From the NCBI GenBank assembly GCA_013874835.1, contig CP059430.1:488864-552863 (forward strand): a DNA stretch of 64,000 nucleotides. Reading direction: 5' to 3'. The stretch's first letter is position 1. Every line of letters begins with the position of its first letter. Positions 16,742 through 25,832 of this stretch are shown one piece after another. The position numbers were made by a program, and so were the translations under genes. The stretch comes from Carnobacteriaceae bacterium zg-84 (GTDB taxonomy: Bacteria; Bacillota; Bacilli; Lactobacillales; Aerococcaceae). Under the pieces are notes generated by a model that was given only the letters and a program-made list of their open reading frames with translations, ran no database searches and was not told the DNA's origin.

Positions 16742-17932
16742 TTAATGTTCATATCGAGATAGACTGTCTTTTAAACGATGTAAAGCATCTATAAGAGTAG
16801 AGGTAGGGCAAGCTAAATTTAAACGTTCAAAACCATAGCCTTCTTTCCCAAAGGTATAGCCTTCATTGCAAAAAACAAATGCGTCTTGTCTTAATAGATT
16901 TTGTAATGTTGTGGTTGAAAAACCATATGCCGAAAAATCAAGCCATTGTAAGTAAGTCCCTTGTAATGCATAAACTTTAACTTTAGGAAGATGTGTTTCC
17001 ATAAAATCTTTGACTGTTAAATGGTTTGTCCAAATCAATGCTAGAAAAGCCTCTAGCCATTGTTTTCCTTGCGTGTATGCTATAGCCGTTGCTTGCATAC
17101 CAATCATATTGGCACTAGGAACGCCGTGTATTAGTTGTGTATGTGTGAACCGTTCTCTTAATGTTTCATTTGGAATAATAATGCTCGAAATTTGCAATCC
17201 AGCAAGGTTAAAACTTTTACTTGGTGCTGTGCAGACAATGCATTTTTGCTCAATTTCTTTGGATAAGGTTGGTAATACATGATGTGTATGATTTGGCATG
17301 ATTAAATCATAATGAATCTCGTCTGAAACGATGAGCACATCATACGTTAAAGCAAGAGAAATGATTTTGTCCAGTTCTTCCTTTGTCCATACACGTCCAA
17401 CAGGATTGTGAGGGCTACACAAAATCATCAATGTTGTTTCTTTTAAAGACATTTTTTCTTCTAAATCTTGAAAATCTATATGGTACGTTGGAAAATCGTT
17501 GATAAGTGATGATGCTAATACTGTTCGACCAGTATGTAGAACCGTTTGTTTAAACTGTGGATAAACAGGTGTCATAATCAGTACATTGTCATTCGGCTGT
17601 GTAAAAGCATAGATAGCAGAGTGTAATGCTGACACAATGCCTGGAGATGTCGAAATCCACTCTTCTTCTATATCCCAGTTAAATTGATCTTTATTCCATT
17701 GTTTAATGGCTTTTTTGTAGTCCGGTGTCATTGTTGTATAGCCTAGAACCGTTTGTTGAATATACTCTTGTAAACCCTCTACGATTTCCGGTGCTGTTTT
17801 TAAATCTGCATCAGCCACAGAAAAAGGGGAGATATGTTCAGGAATATCTGTTGCCCATGTGTGCATCAATTCCCATTTTTTTGATGATTGTGTTTGACGA
17901 TTGATGAGTGTATCAAAATCGTATGTTTGCAT
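16742..17932 (-). CDS. MalY/PatB-family PLP-dependent C-S lyase or aminotransferase
   Basis: The 396-residue fold-type I PLP enzyme is of the MalY/PatB group, which cleave cystathionine or cysteine conjugates and include the cystathionine beta-lyases of lactic acid bacteria. The N-terminal signature is FSVADADLKTAPEI, the PLP aspartate region is ILCSPHNPVGRVWTKEEL, and the lysine is in APSKSFNLAGLQ. I start at ATG 17932, which has AGGAGTG 7 bases upstream, rather than the longer frame to 17953. It is a single gene; its exact substrate is not fixed by sequence. Confidence 0.88.
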   Translation of the reverse strand: MQTYDFDTLINRQTQSSKKWELMHTWATDIPEHISPFSVADADLKTAPEIVEGLQEYIQQTVLGYTTMTPDYKKAIKQWNKDQFNWDIEEEWISTSPGIVSALHSAIYAFTQPNDNVLIMTPVYPQFKQTVLHTGRTVLASSLINDFPTYHIDFQDLEEKMSLKETTLMILCSPHNPVGRVWTKEELDKIISLALTYDVLIVSDEIHYDLIMPNHTHHVLPTLSKEIEQKCIVCTAPSKSFNLAGLQISSIIIPNETLRERFTHTQLIHGVPSANMIGMQATAIAYTQGKQWLEAFLALIWTNHLTVKDFMETHLPKVKVYALQGTYLQWLDFSAYGFSTTTLQNLLRQDAFVFCNEGYTFGKEGYGFERLNLACPTSTLIDALHRLKDSLSRYEH

Positions 17933-18053
17933 ATAATCACTCCTTTTTCTCATTGTAACATAATTTAAGTATTATTTGGTGTGATATGAAAAAGCATTTC
18001 ATTGTTAGATAAACATATTTATATGGTTTTGTATTTTTTTTCAGTTCCAAATA

Positions 18054-18062
18054 TGGTATACT
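18054..18062 (+). promoter_or_regulatory. extended -10 of the phnDCEE operon
   Basis: TGGTATACT lies 42 bases before the phnD start codon. No good -35 is visible, in keeping with an extended -10 promoter. Confidence 0.5.
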
Positions 18063-18104
18063 GCGGTAAGAACTATAAAATTCATGTTAGTTTTAGGAGG
18101 AAGT

Positions 18105-19157
18105 ATGAAAAATTTAAAGAAAACATTAGTCTTTGTTTTAGGACTTATTGTGACACTAGGTATGTTAGGGGCTTGTAGCTCTAAAAAAGAAGAGATGAAA
18201 TCATCTGATGGAAAAACAGTTATTGAAAAATTATCCATTGGTTTTGTACCGTCAAGAGAACCTTCTGAAATTGTAACAGCCACTGAACCTTTAAAAGAAC
18301 TATTAAAAGCACAATTAGCAAAATCAGGATATGATGTTAAAAACATTGATATCACAGTTGGTACAAGTTTTGAAGCTGTTGGTGAAGGATTAAATGCAGG
18401 AACGTTAGACGTTGGTTTTATTCCAGCAGGAACTTATGTTTTATACAGAAATGGTGCAGAAGTATTATTAACAGCAACTCGTAAAGGATTATCTATTGAC
18501 GATGCTTCAGCAAAAGCTTGGAATGACAATAAACCAACGAAAAAAGCTGATACACAAGCAACTTCTTATCGTTCATTGTTGATTGCTGGTCCGTCTGAAA
18601 AAGGACAAGCGATTGCGAAAAAAGTAAATGCAGGCGAAACATTAACATGGGATGATGTGAAAGATTTGAAATGGAGCGTTATGAACCCAACATCTCCTGC
18701 TGGATACATTTACCCAACATTATGGTTAAATAAAACATTTGGTAAAACAATTAAAGATTTAGGCAATAATGCTGTTATCAGTGATTCTTATGGTTCTGCT
18801 TTTGCTCGATTAGCTTCTGGCCAAGTAGATGTATTAGCAACTTATGCAGACGCTAGAACAGACCAAGAGAAAAAATGGAACGAAAGTTACTCAAGAGAAA
18901 TGAGTATTTGGGAAGAAACAAATGTTATTGGTGTAACAGATGCTATTTATAACGATACAGTAAGTGTTTCTAAAAAATCAAAAACTGTAACACCTGAATT
19001 TAAAACAGCTTTAGCAAATGCTTTAATGGAAATTGCAAAAACAGAAGAAGGTAAAAAAGTTATCGCTGTATATAGTCACGAAGGATACCAATTAGCAAAA
19101 GATGCTGATTATGACAATGAAGCAAAAGCTCAAGACATCGTGAAAAACTTAAAATAG
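18105..19157 (+). CDS. phnD: phosphonate-type ABC transporter substrate-binding lipoprotein
   Basis: The 350-residue periplasmic-binding-type lipoprotein has a signal peptide and lipobox LGAC with Cys24. Family signatures are SIGFVPSREPSEI, SFEAVGEGLNAGTLDVGFIP, and the second lobe NPTSPAGYIYPTLWL. PhnD-like proteins bind phosphonates, phosphite or phosphate esters. ATG 18105 follows TAGGAGG. It is the first gene of an importer operon with a phosphatase at the end, and a hairpin downstream should raise its level over the membrane subunits. Confidence 0.92.
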   Translation: MKNLKKTLVFVLGLIVTLGMLGACSSKKEEMKSSDGKTVIEKLSIGFVPSREPSEIVTATEPLKELLKAQLAKSGYDVKNIDITVGTSFEAVGEGLNAGTLDVGFIPAGTYVLYRNGAEVLLTATRKGLSIDDASAKAWNDNKPTKKADTQATSYRSLLIAGPSEKGQAIAKKVNAGETLTWDDVKDLKWSVMNPTSPAGYIYPTLWLNKTFGKTIKDLGNNAVISDSYGSAFARLASGQVDVLATYADARTDQEKKWNESYSREMSIWEETNVIGVTDAIYNDTVSVSKKSKTVTPEFKTALANALMEIAKTEEGKKVIAVYSHEGYQLAKDADYDNEAKAQDIVKNLK

Positions 19158-19185
19158 GAAATTGTTGACATAACATGAATTTTTA

Positions 19186-19212
19186 GGGAGAGAGTGTTCC
19201 TCTCTCTCTTTT
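19186..19212 (+). terminator. intercistronic hairpin between phnD and phnC
   Basis: GAGAGAG pairs with CTCTCTC and a T-run follows. Placed between the binding-protein gene and the rest of the operon, it probably acts as a partial terminator. Confidence 0.7.
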
Positions 19213-19239
19213 TTAAGCATGAAGAAAGAGAGAAGTAGT

Positions 19240-19995
19240 ATGATAGAGTTTAAAAAGGTAAGTAAGACATATCCAAATGGCACAAAAGGATTGATTGATG
19301 TTGATGTAACCATTGAACAAGGAGAGTTTATTGCGATTATTGGATTGTCTGGATCGGGTAAATCAACATTTATTCGTTGTGTAAATAAAATGCATGATAT
19401 TACATCTGGAGAACTATTTGTGAATGAACAAAATGTACAAAAAATTACAGGTAGAGATGTACGTAAATTTAGACGTAATATTGGTATGGTATTCCAATCT
19501 TTTAACTTAGTGACAAGAACAACTGTGATTAAAAATGTTTTAACAGCATTTGTCCCAGAATTATCAGGATTCAGAAAATTCTTTGGTATTTTCCCAAGAG
19601 AATGCAAGATAAAATCATTAGAGGCACTAGATAAAGTGGATATGTTTGAAAAAGCTTATGTACGTGTCGATCAATTATCAGGTGGGCAACAACAACGTGT
19701 GGCACTTGCTAGAGCATTGGCACAAAACCCAGAAATCATTTTAGCAGATGAACCAGTTGCTGCGTTAGACCCAGTGACATCTAATCAAGTAATGGACGAT
19801 TTTAGACGTATCAATAAAGAAAATAATATCACGATTTTGTTAAACATTCATGATGTTGATTTAGCATTAAAATACTGCGATAGAGTGATTGGAATCAATA
19901 AAGGGCATATCGTATATGACGGAAGTGCCAAAGATGTCACAAAAGATATTTTAGAAAAAATTTATCAAAAAGATTTATTTAGCAATGGAGAGTAA
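19240..19995 (+). CDS. phnC: phosphonate-type ABC transporter ATP-binding protein
   Basis: The 251-residue ABC ATPase has Walker A GLSGSGKST (near residue 36), signature LSGGQQQRVALARAL and Walker B ILADEPVAALDP. It energises import by the two PhnE permeases encoded next. ATG 19240 follows AGAGAAG; an upstream start at 19219 would lie close to the hairpin T-run and has no ribosome site. Confidence 0.94.
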   Translation: MIEFKKVSKTYPNGTKGLIDVDVTIEQGEFIAIIGLSGSGKSTFIRCVNKMHDITSGELFVNEQNVQKITGRDVRKFRRNIGMVFQSFNLVTRTTVIKNVLTAFVPELSGFRKFFGIFPRECKIKSLEALDKVDMFEKAYVRVDQLSGGQQQRVALARALAQNPEIILADEPVAALDPVTSNQVMDDFRRINKENNITILLNIHDVDLALKYCDRVIGINKGHIVYDGSAKDVTKDILEKIYQKDLFSNGE

Positions 19996-19996
19996 T

Positions 19997-20818
19997 ATGA
20001 AAACAATAAAGGATAGTCTAATTTTTAATGAACAAATTGTTTTAAACAATGGTAAAACAATTTTAAGACCGCGTTCTAAAACACCTTTACTGATACTCGG
20101 CTTATTGATATGTATTATCATTTCTTTACATGTGACACAATTTGATGCCGATGTTTTTGAAAACTCTGCTAATTTCTTTGATATTTTAGTCAGCATGTTT
20201 CCACCGGATATGGATTATACAAATGATGTATTGCCTCCTCTTTTTGATACAGTGAAAATGTCTTTTGTAGGGTCGTTTTTAGGAGCTGTTTGCTCTTTAC
20301 CAGTAGCTATTTTAGCGGCAAATAATATTACAAAAAATAAATTTATCAACGGCTTTTTCAAACTGTTTTTAAGTGTTCTTAGAACATTACCGTCGCTTGT
20401 TATTGCCTTAATTGCAACATATATTTGGGGATTAGGGACATTTGCAGGAACAGTTGCTATTTTTATTTTTTCTTTATCTTATGTTGGTAAGTTATTGTAT
20501 GAGTCTATTGAAACAGTTGATATGGGCGCTTTTGAATGTATGGAGTCAATGGGCTTTACACGATTTTATGCATTTAGATATGCTGTTTTACCGATTATTT
20601 TACCGTCATTTATTTCTACAGCATTATTTAATTTCGAAGGAAATGTTCGTTACGCAGCCATTTTAGGATATGTTGGTGCAGGTGGTATCGGATTGATATT
20701 AAACGAAAAATTAGGGTGGAGAGATTACTCTAAAGTGGGTACCATTATTGTGTTATTGTTAATAACTGTCTTTATTATTGAAACAGTAAGTGAGCATTTT
20801 AGAGATAGATTGGAGTAA
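19997..20818 (+). CDS. phnE: phosphonate-type ABC transporter permease, first
   Basis: The 273-residue permease has about six membrane segments and a basic N-terminal tail. The ABC-permease EAA-like loop is visible as AFECMESMGFTRFYAFRYAVLP, followed by GNVRYAAILGYVGAGGIG. It follows phnC by one base with GGAG just before the ATG at 19997. A second, related permease follows; the pair probably forms a heterodimer, as in several lactic acid bacteria. Confidence 0.92.
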   Translation: MKTIKDSLIFNEQIVLNNGKTILRPRSKTPLLILGLLICIIISLHVTQFDADVFENSANFFDILVSMFPPDMDYTNDVLPPLFDTVKMSFVGSFLGAVCSLPVAILAANNITKNKFINGFFKLFLSVLRTLPSLVIALIATYIWGLGTFAGTVAIFIFSLSYVGKLLYESIETVDMGAFECMESMGFTRFYAFRYAVLPIILPSFISTALFNFEGNVRYAAILGYVGAGGIGLILNEKLGWRDYSKVGTIIVLLLITVFIIETVSEHFRDRLE

Positions 20819-20822
20819 ATGT

Positions 20823-21638
20823 ATGAATCGTGAAAAGATAGAAGAAAAATTACAAAAAGAACCTAAGTCGTATATGTATATCTTATTGATTACGGTTATT
20901 GTTTTAGGTTTATTGATTTGGTCGTCATCTGCAATAAAAAAAGGTGATACAACAGGAGATTCTTTAAGTGTTGCCAGCAATATTATGGGTGGTATTTTAA
21001 ATCCAGATTGGCATTTTTTATTCAGATTAGATAATAAGGGTGTTTTATACTTGTTATTTGAAACAATTTGTATTGCATTTTTAGGAACAATTATTGGTGC
21101 GATTATTTCTATACCATTTGCTTTTTTATCTGCTAAAAAAATTGTTTCTAAATATGTAGCATGGATTGGAAAATTATTAACGATGTGTGTTCGAACAATT
21201 CCAGCATTTATTTATGGATTGATGTTTATTGGTGTTACAGGTCCCGGAGCATTAGCAGGTGTTTTTACAATGTCTGTTGTATCTGTTGGTATGGTGACTA
21301 AATTGTATATTGATGCCATTGAAGATTTAGATTTTGGGATTATCGAATCTTTATCAGCGATTGGGTGTACAAAAGTGGAACAAATTCGTTACGGTATTTT
21401 ACCACAATTATATTCTAAACTAATTTCCATTGTTATTTATCGTTTTGACATGAATTTAAGAGATGCTGCGGTTCTAGGTCTTGTTGGTGCCGGAGGTATC
21501 GGAGCACCGTTGATTTTTGCGATGAATAACTATCGTTGGAATGAAGTGGGCTCTATTTTAGTTGGGATTATTATTTTAGTCTTAATCATTGAAGTCTTTT
21601 CAAATAAAATTAGAAGAAAACTAGCAAGAGGGTATTAA
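20823..21638 (+). CDS. phnE: phosphonate-type ABC transporter permease, second
   Basis: The 271-residue paralogue of the preceding gene has the EAA-like loop IIESLSAIGCTKVEQIRYGILP and the C-terminal NLRDAAVLGLVGAGGIGAP. ATG 20823 is 4 bases after the phnE1 stop codon with GGAG 7 bases upstream; the longer frame starting at 20790 lies within phnE1 and has no separate ribosome site. Confidence 0.92.
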   Translation: MNREKIEEKLQKEPKSYMYILLITVIVLGLLIWSSSAIKKGDTTGDSLSVASNIMGGILNPDWHFLFRLDNKGVLYLLFETICIAFLGTIIGAIISIPFAFLSAKKIVSKYVAWIGKLLTMCVRTIPAFIYGLMFIGVTGPGALAGVFTMSVVSVGMVTKLYIDAIEDLDFGIIESLSAIGCTKVEQIRYGILPQLYSKLISIVIYRFDMNLRDAAVLGLVGAGGIGAPLIFAMNNYRWNEVGSILVGIIILVLIIEVFSNKIRRKLARGY

Positions 21639-21640
21639 AC

Positions 21641-23143
21641 ATGTTTAAAATACTTGCCACAACAGATGTACACGGTAATTTATTAGCGTATGATTTTGTT
21701 ACATCAAAGCAAGCAATTAAAGGATTATCTAAATTTTCAACTTATTTAAAACAACAAAGAGCTTTACATCATGTGATTTACATTGATAATGGCGACATCA
21801 ATCAAGGAACCCCTCTTGTCACGTATGCCAATAGTTATGTTCCAGAAAATATCTCTGCCAAAGCTTTAAATTTATTATCTTGTGATTTTGTTAATATTGG
21901 GAACCATGATTTTAACTATGGAAGTGATTTTTTATATCGTTATATTCAAGAAAATCATGCAAAATGTGTTACGAGCAATGTACTTTATAAAAATCAGCCT
22001 ATTGGACAAACACATGTGATAACATGTGATGAGAAAAAAATTGGATTAGTAGGTGTTGTGACAGACTATATTGAACATTGGGAAAATCCAAACAATTTAA
22101 CCCATTTAGATATTTTAAGTGTTATTGATACCGTCAAAAAAGAAGTAGCACATATTCGCCAAGAAGTAGATTATGTTGTCGTCGTTTACCATGGTGGGTT
22201 TGAACGAGATATTGAAACAGGAGAACCCACAGAAAGATTGACGGGCGAGAATGTAGGTTATGCATTATGTACAGAAATTGACGGGATTGATGTGCTGATT
22301 ACGGGGCATCAACATCGCCAATTAGTTGGGAAAATCAATGGTACACATATTATTCAAGCTCCAGACGGCTGCTTTAAATGTATGGAAATTACTTTTAGTG
22401 ATACCATTTCAGTTAATCTTATCGACGTATCTGAGTATGAAGTAGATACTGAATTTGAAAATTACTTTAAGAATGAACTTGATAAAACAGAAAACTGGCT
22501 AGACACAGAAATTGGTACAACTAATCTTAAAGATTGTTATATTAAAGATATTAAACAGGCACAACTGACAAAGCACCCTATTACTGCTTTTATTAACCGA
22601 GTGCAAATGACTTATATGCAAGCCGATATATCTGCATGTTGCTTATTTGATGTCATGCCGGGATTTGGAGATACGTTAAAATATAGAGATATTATTTTAA
22701 ATTACCCATTTCCAAATACGCTTGTTTTGAAAGAAATGACAGGACAACATATTATGGATTATTTAACACAACTGTCACAGTATTGGGTGGTTAAAGAAGA
22801 TGCTATTGATATCAATCCAAAATTTTTATACCCAAAACGAGAAGTATATAATTATGATTTATTAGACGGTATTACTTATACGATGAATATTTCAAAGACA
22901 AAGGATAATTTTATTAGTGATGTGTACGTCAAAGGAGAACCGCTTGTTTTAGAGAAGACATATAAATTAGTCTTAAATAATTATCGTGCAACGGGTGGTG
23001 GAAACTTTGCTATGTTTCCAGAATTAAAAACAATCAAAGAAGACACACACGATATTGCTGAGATTTTAATCGACTATGTGAAAGAAAAACGACACATTGT
23101 CATTACTGATGAACAGAATATCCGTTTGACTGTTGTAGACTAA
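21641..23143 (+). CDS. cytoplasmic bifunctional metallophosphatase/5'-nucleotidase
   Basis: The 500-residue enzyme has an N-terminal calcineurin-like metallophosphatase domain (DVHGNLL, DNGDINQGTP, GNHDFNYG, VVYHGGFERD, TGHQHRQL metal ligands) and the C-terminal 5'-nucleotidase substrate domain, ending with NYRATGGGNFAMFP. It has no signal peptide, unlike secreted UshA-type enzymes, so it should act inside the cell. It starts 2 bases after phnE2 and ends the operon. Probable role: hydrolysing phosphate esters or cyclic nucleotides brought in by the importer; that link is inference from gene order. Confidence 0.9.
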   Translation: MFKILATTDVHGNLLAYDFVTSKQAIKGLSKFSTYLKQQRALHHVIYIDNGDINQGTPLVTYANSYVPENISAKALNLLSCDFVNIGNHDFNYGSDFLYRYIQENHAKCVTSNVLYKNQPIGQTHVITCDEKKIGLVGVVTDYIEHWENPNNLTHLDILSVIDTVKKEVAHIRQEVDYVVVVYHGGFERDIETGEPTERLTGENVGYALCTEIDGIDVLITGHQHRQLVGKINGTHIIQAPDGCFKCMEITFSDTISVNLIDVSEYEVDTEFENYFKNELDKTENWLDTEIGTTNLKDCYIKDIKQAQLTKHPITAFINRVQMTYMQADISACCLFDVMPGFGDTLKYRDIILNYPFPNTLVLKEMTGQHIMDYLTQLSQYWVVKEDAIDINPKFLYPKREVYNYDLLDGITYTMNISKTKDNFISDVYVKGEPLVLEKTYKLVLNNYRATGGGNFAMFPELKTIKEDTHDIAEILIDYVKEKRHIVITDEQNIRLTVVD

Positions 23144-23146
23144 TAT

Positions 23147-23185
23147 AAAAAGATGTTGGTAGATTTTATCCACCAGCATCTTTTT
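23147..23185 (+). terminator. phn operon terminator
   Basis: AAAAGATGTTGGT pairs with ACCAGCATCTTTT, followed by T-rich sequence, just past the phosphatase stop codon. Confidence 0.85.
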
Positions 23186-23296
23186 ATATTAAAGGATTAA
23201 GATAAGTGCTTGCTAATTTTAGAATGTGTATTTTAATGAAAAAATTTAGTGAATGGTTAATATCGTTCAAAGCCAAGACGATTTGATGAATAATCT

Positions 23297-23326
23297 AAAA
23301 AAGACAGCTAATTTACTGTCTTTTTT
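23297..23326. terminator. bidirectional terminator between phn and mnt operons
   Basis: AAAAAAGACAG pairs with CTGTCTTTTTT, so T-runs follow on both strands. It lies 7 bases from the end of mntD and ends that minus-strand operon. Confidence 0.85.
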
Positions 23327-23332
23327 GCTCCA

Positions 23333-24166
23333 TTATTTATTTTTTAAAATATGTTTGATATAAACACAAAGAAGTAGTGTTATCAATGTAATGGTTGTTG
23401 TCGTTCCAGAAACGGTAACATCTAAATATATCGCTGTGAAAAAACCAATAACACAGTTCAACAGACTAAATAAAGCTGTTAAAAAGAGTAGTTGTTTGTA
23501 ATGCTTAGCAAATAATAATGCAGACATTGCTGGGCCGACAAAGAAACAAATAACGGTGATAGATCCAACCATATCAAACGATATAACGGTTGTAAACGAC
23601 ACTAACAACATGATGATTGTCTGTAATACTTTTGTTTTTAAACCGACAAGTCTTGCTTGTGTACTATCAAATAAAAATAAACTTAATCTACGATACATCA
23701 TGCTTAAAAAGAGAATATTTATAAAACAAATAATACTAATTTTAATCAATGAAATAGGTATATCTATACCGAATATGTTTGTTGTGTTCAATGACGCAAA
23801 AATAATTTCACCCATTAAAACCATGTCTAAGTCTAAATGAACATTTCGCGCGAACATAGAAATCAAGATGACTGCAATGGAAAATAAAAGAGGGAATACT
23901 AAACCAGTTGCAGCATCATGTGTGATTTTAGGCGATATCATGAGTTTGTCAATGAAAAAGACGGTAAACACGCCAAATAAGGCAGCACCAATAATGAGTA
24001 ATGGTGAATCTAAACTATTACTAATAAAGAAACCTAGAACAATTCCTAATAAAACAGAGTGCGATAAAGCATCTGCAATCATCGATTCATTGCGAACAAC
24101 AAGAATTGTCCCTAAAGACCCACAAGCCAAAGCTGTTAAATATAAAATCAATAATGTATCTAACAT
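23333..24166 (-). CDS. mntD: manganese/zinc ABC transporter permease, second
   Basis: The 277-residue ABC-3-type permease has about eight membrane segments and family signature DALSHSVLLGIVLGF near residue 33. It is the second of two permeases in this operon, as in mntABCD and sitABCD systems. ATG follows AAGGAGG, and its start overlaps the end of mntC by 7 bases. Substrate manganese is inferred from the adjacent SloR/MntR-type regulator; zinc or iron is not excluded. Confidence 0.9.
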   Translation of the reverse strand: MLDTLLILYLTALACGSLGTILVVRNESMIADALSHSVLLGIVLGFFISNSLDSPLLIIGAALFGVFTVFFIDKLMISPKITHDAATGLVFPLLFSIAVILISMFARNVHLDLDMVLMGEIIFASLNTTNIFGIDIPISLIKISIICFINILFLSMMYRRLSLFLFDSTQARLVGLKTKVLQTIIMLLVSFTTVISFDMVGSITVICFFVGPAMSALLFAKHYKQLLFLTALFSLLNCVIGFFTAIYLDVTVSGTTTTITLITLLLCVYIKHILKNK

Positions 24167-25041
24167 GTTGTAGAACCTCCTTTGTGCAAGTTAGGTTTGA
24201 TGTATTGCGTGATAAAGAATGTCGTTAACGCAATAATACTCATACAAACGATAATGGCAGGTCCTGTTGATAAACCACTGATAATGGAACTGAAATAAGT
24301 ACCTAGAAATGCAGAAATCGTAGCGGAAACAAGTCCAATCCATAGAGCTGTTTTGTAATGTTTGCTACATAAAATACCTGTTACAGCAGGAGCAATTAAA
24401 AAGCTACTCATTAAAATGGCACCAACGACTTTTAACCCCACAGAAATCAAACTAATCATCATAAATGTTGTCAGTTGATTTAATAATTTAGGTGAAATAC
24501 CATTTAATTGTGCAAAAGTTGGATCAAATAAAAAGATTTTATATTTTTCATAAAACAACAAGAAAATGACGATACAAAAAATAGAAACAATGGAAATCAA
24601 TATCACATCATCTTGTTGAATGAAGGCAGCTTGTCCAAATAAATATTTTTGTAAACCTGCTTGTGCAGCTTTGCTAAAGGCTTTATGTCCTTGTATAAAG
24701 TTTTTCAAAACCATCCCTAGTCCAAAAAATGAAGACGATACTAACGCCAGTGCATTGATAAGACTATGTTCACTATGTCTTGTAATCCAATGAACCAAAT
24801 AGTAGGAAACATATCCTGAGAACATGGCACCTAGTGTTAAAATGAGTGGATCTCTTTGTTGAAAGAGTATAAACGCAAAGATAACACCTGGATAAGAAGC
24901 ATGACCGATTGTATCCCCAATTAAACTTTGTTTTGTCAGAACACTAATAGTACCAACCATGCTAGAAGCTAATGCTAAAATAATGGTTCCAACGGCAACG
25001 GTAATGAAAGAATAATCAAATAAAACACTTGTATCTATCAT
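24160..25041 (-). CDS. mntC: manganese/zinc ABC transporter permease, first
   Basis: The 293-residue ABC-3-type permease carries the signature GDTIGHASYPGVIFAFILF near residue 41 and about eight membrane segments. It pairs with mntD. It begins 2 bases after the mntB stop codon with AAAGGAC upstream. Confidence 0.9.
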   Translation of the reverse strand: MIDTSVLFDYSFITVAVGTIILALASSMVGTISVLTKQSLIGDTIGHASYPGVIFAFILFQQRDPLILTLGAMFSGYVSYYLVHWITRHSEHSLINALALVSSSFFGLGMVLKNFIQGHKAFSKAAQAGLQKYLFGQAAFIQQDDVILISIVSIFCIVIFLLFYEKYKIFLFDPTFAQLNGISPKLLNQLTTFMMISLISVGLKVVGAILMSSFLIAPAVTGILCSKHYKTALWIGLVSATISAFLGTYFSSIISGLSTGPAIIVCMSIIALTTFFITQYIKPNLHKGGSTTC

Positions 25042-25043
25042 GT

Positions 25044-25817
25044 CTAATCACGTCCTTTATTTGTAAAGTTAATAAATTGTTGATTAGACTGGACATTTTT
25101 ATATGTTTTAAAATACCATTCGTCATTAAAGGCTGTTTCAACAGGACCTGAATGTACGATTGTTTTATTGACCCAAACGACATAATCATAATAAGTTGAT
25201 ACCGTATGTAAATCATGATGAATCACAATAGATGTTTTTCCTTCTTTTTGAAAATCTTTTAATGTATCCATGATAATATGTTCTGTTTGAATATCAATGC
25301 CTGCAAGAGGTTCGTCTAAAATATATAATTCAGCTTGTTGAGCTAATGCTCTGGCGATAAACACACGCTGACGTTGACCGCCAGATAGCTCTGTAATTTG
25401 TCTGTTTTTTAAATCAGATAGTTTCATCTGCTCAAGTGCATGACTTGCAATATCTTTATCTAACTTAGAAGGTTTTTTTAACATATGTGCAATATGAGGG
25501 TATCTTCCCATTAAAACAATTTCATCAACTGTTGCAGGAAATTGCCAATTTACTTGAGAACTTTGAGGAATATATGCAATTTTTTGACTGATGATTTTAT
25601 TCAAATGTTCTGTTTCATTTAAAATTTCTACTGTTCCAGATGCTAATTTTTCAATGCCTAAAATACCTTTTACTAATGTTGATTTCCCAGCACCATTCGG
25701 TCCTACAATGGCAGTACGTGTTTGATTAGGAATGATTAAATTCACATCATGCAAAGCAGTATTTCCTTTATAGTTAATGGATAAATTTTGTACTTTTACA
25801 GCATTAGTTATTGTCAT
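25044..25817 (-). CDS. mntB: manganese/zinc ABC transporter ATP-binding protein
   Basis: The 257-residue ABC ATPase has Walker A GPNGAGKST (near residue 38), signature LSGGQRQRVFIARAL and Walker B LYILDEPLAGID. The stretch QSSQVNWQFPATVDEIVLMG is typical of metal-importer ATPases. It lies 15 bases downstream of the binding-protein gene. Confidence 0.93.
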   Translation of the reverse strand: MTITNAVKVQNLSINYKGNTALHDVNLIIPNQTRTAIVGPNGAGKSTLVKGILGIEKLASGTVEILNETEHLNKIISQKIAYIPQSSQVNWQFPATVDEIVLMGRYPHIAHMLKKPSKLDKDIASHALEQMKLSDLKNRQITELSGGQRQRVFIARALAQQAELYILDEPLAGIDIQTEHIIMDTLKDFQKEGKTSIVIHHDLHTVSTYYDYVVWVNKTIVHSGPVETAFNDEWYFKTYKNVQSNQQFINFTNKGRD

Positions 25818-25832
25818 ATGTTGTACCTCTTA

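Noticed and set aside
19149..19607. 152-codon minus-strand frame across the start of phnC
   Set aside because: Antisense of a clear ABC ATPase and of the intercistronic hairpin; no ribosome site.
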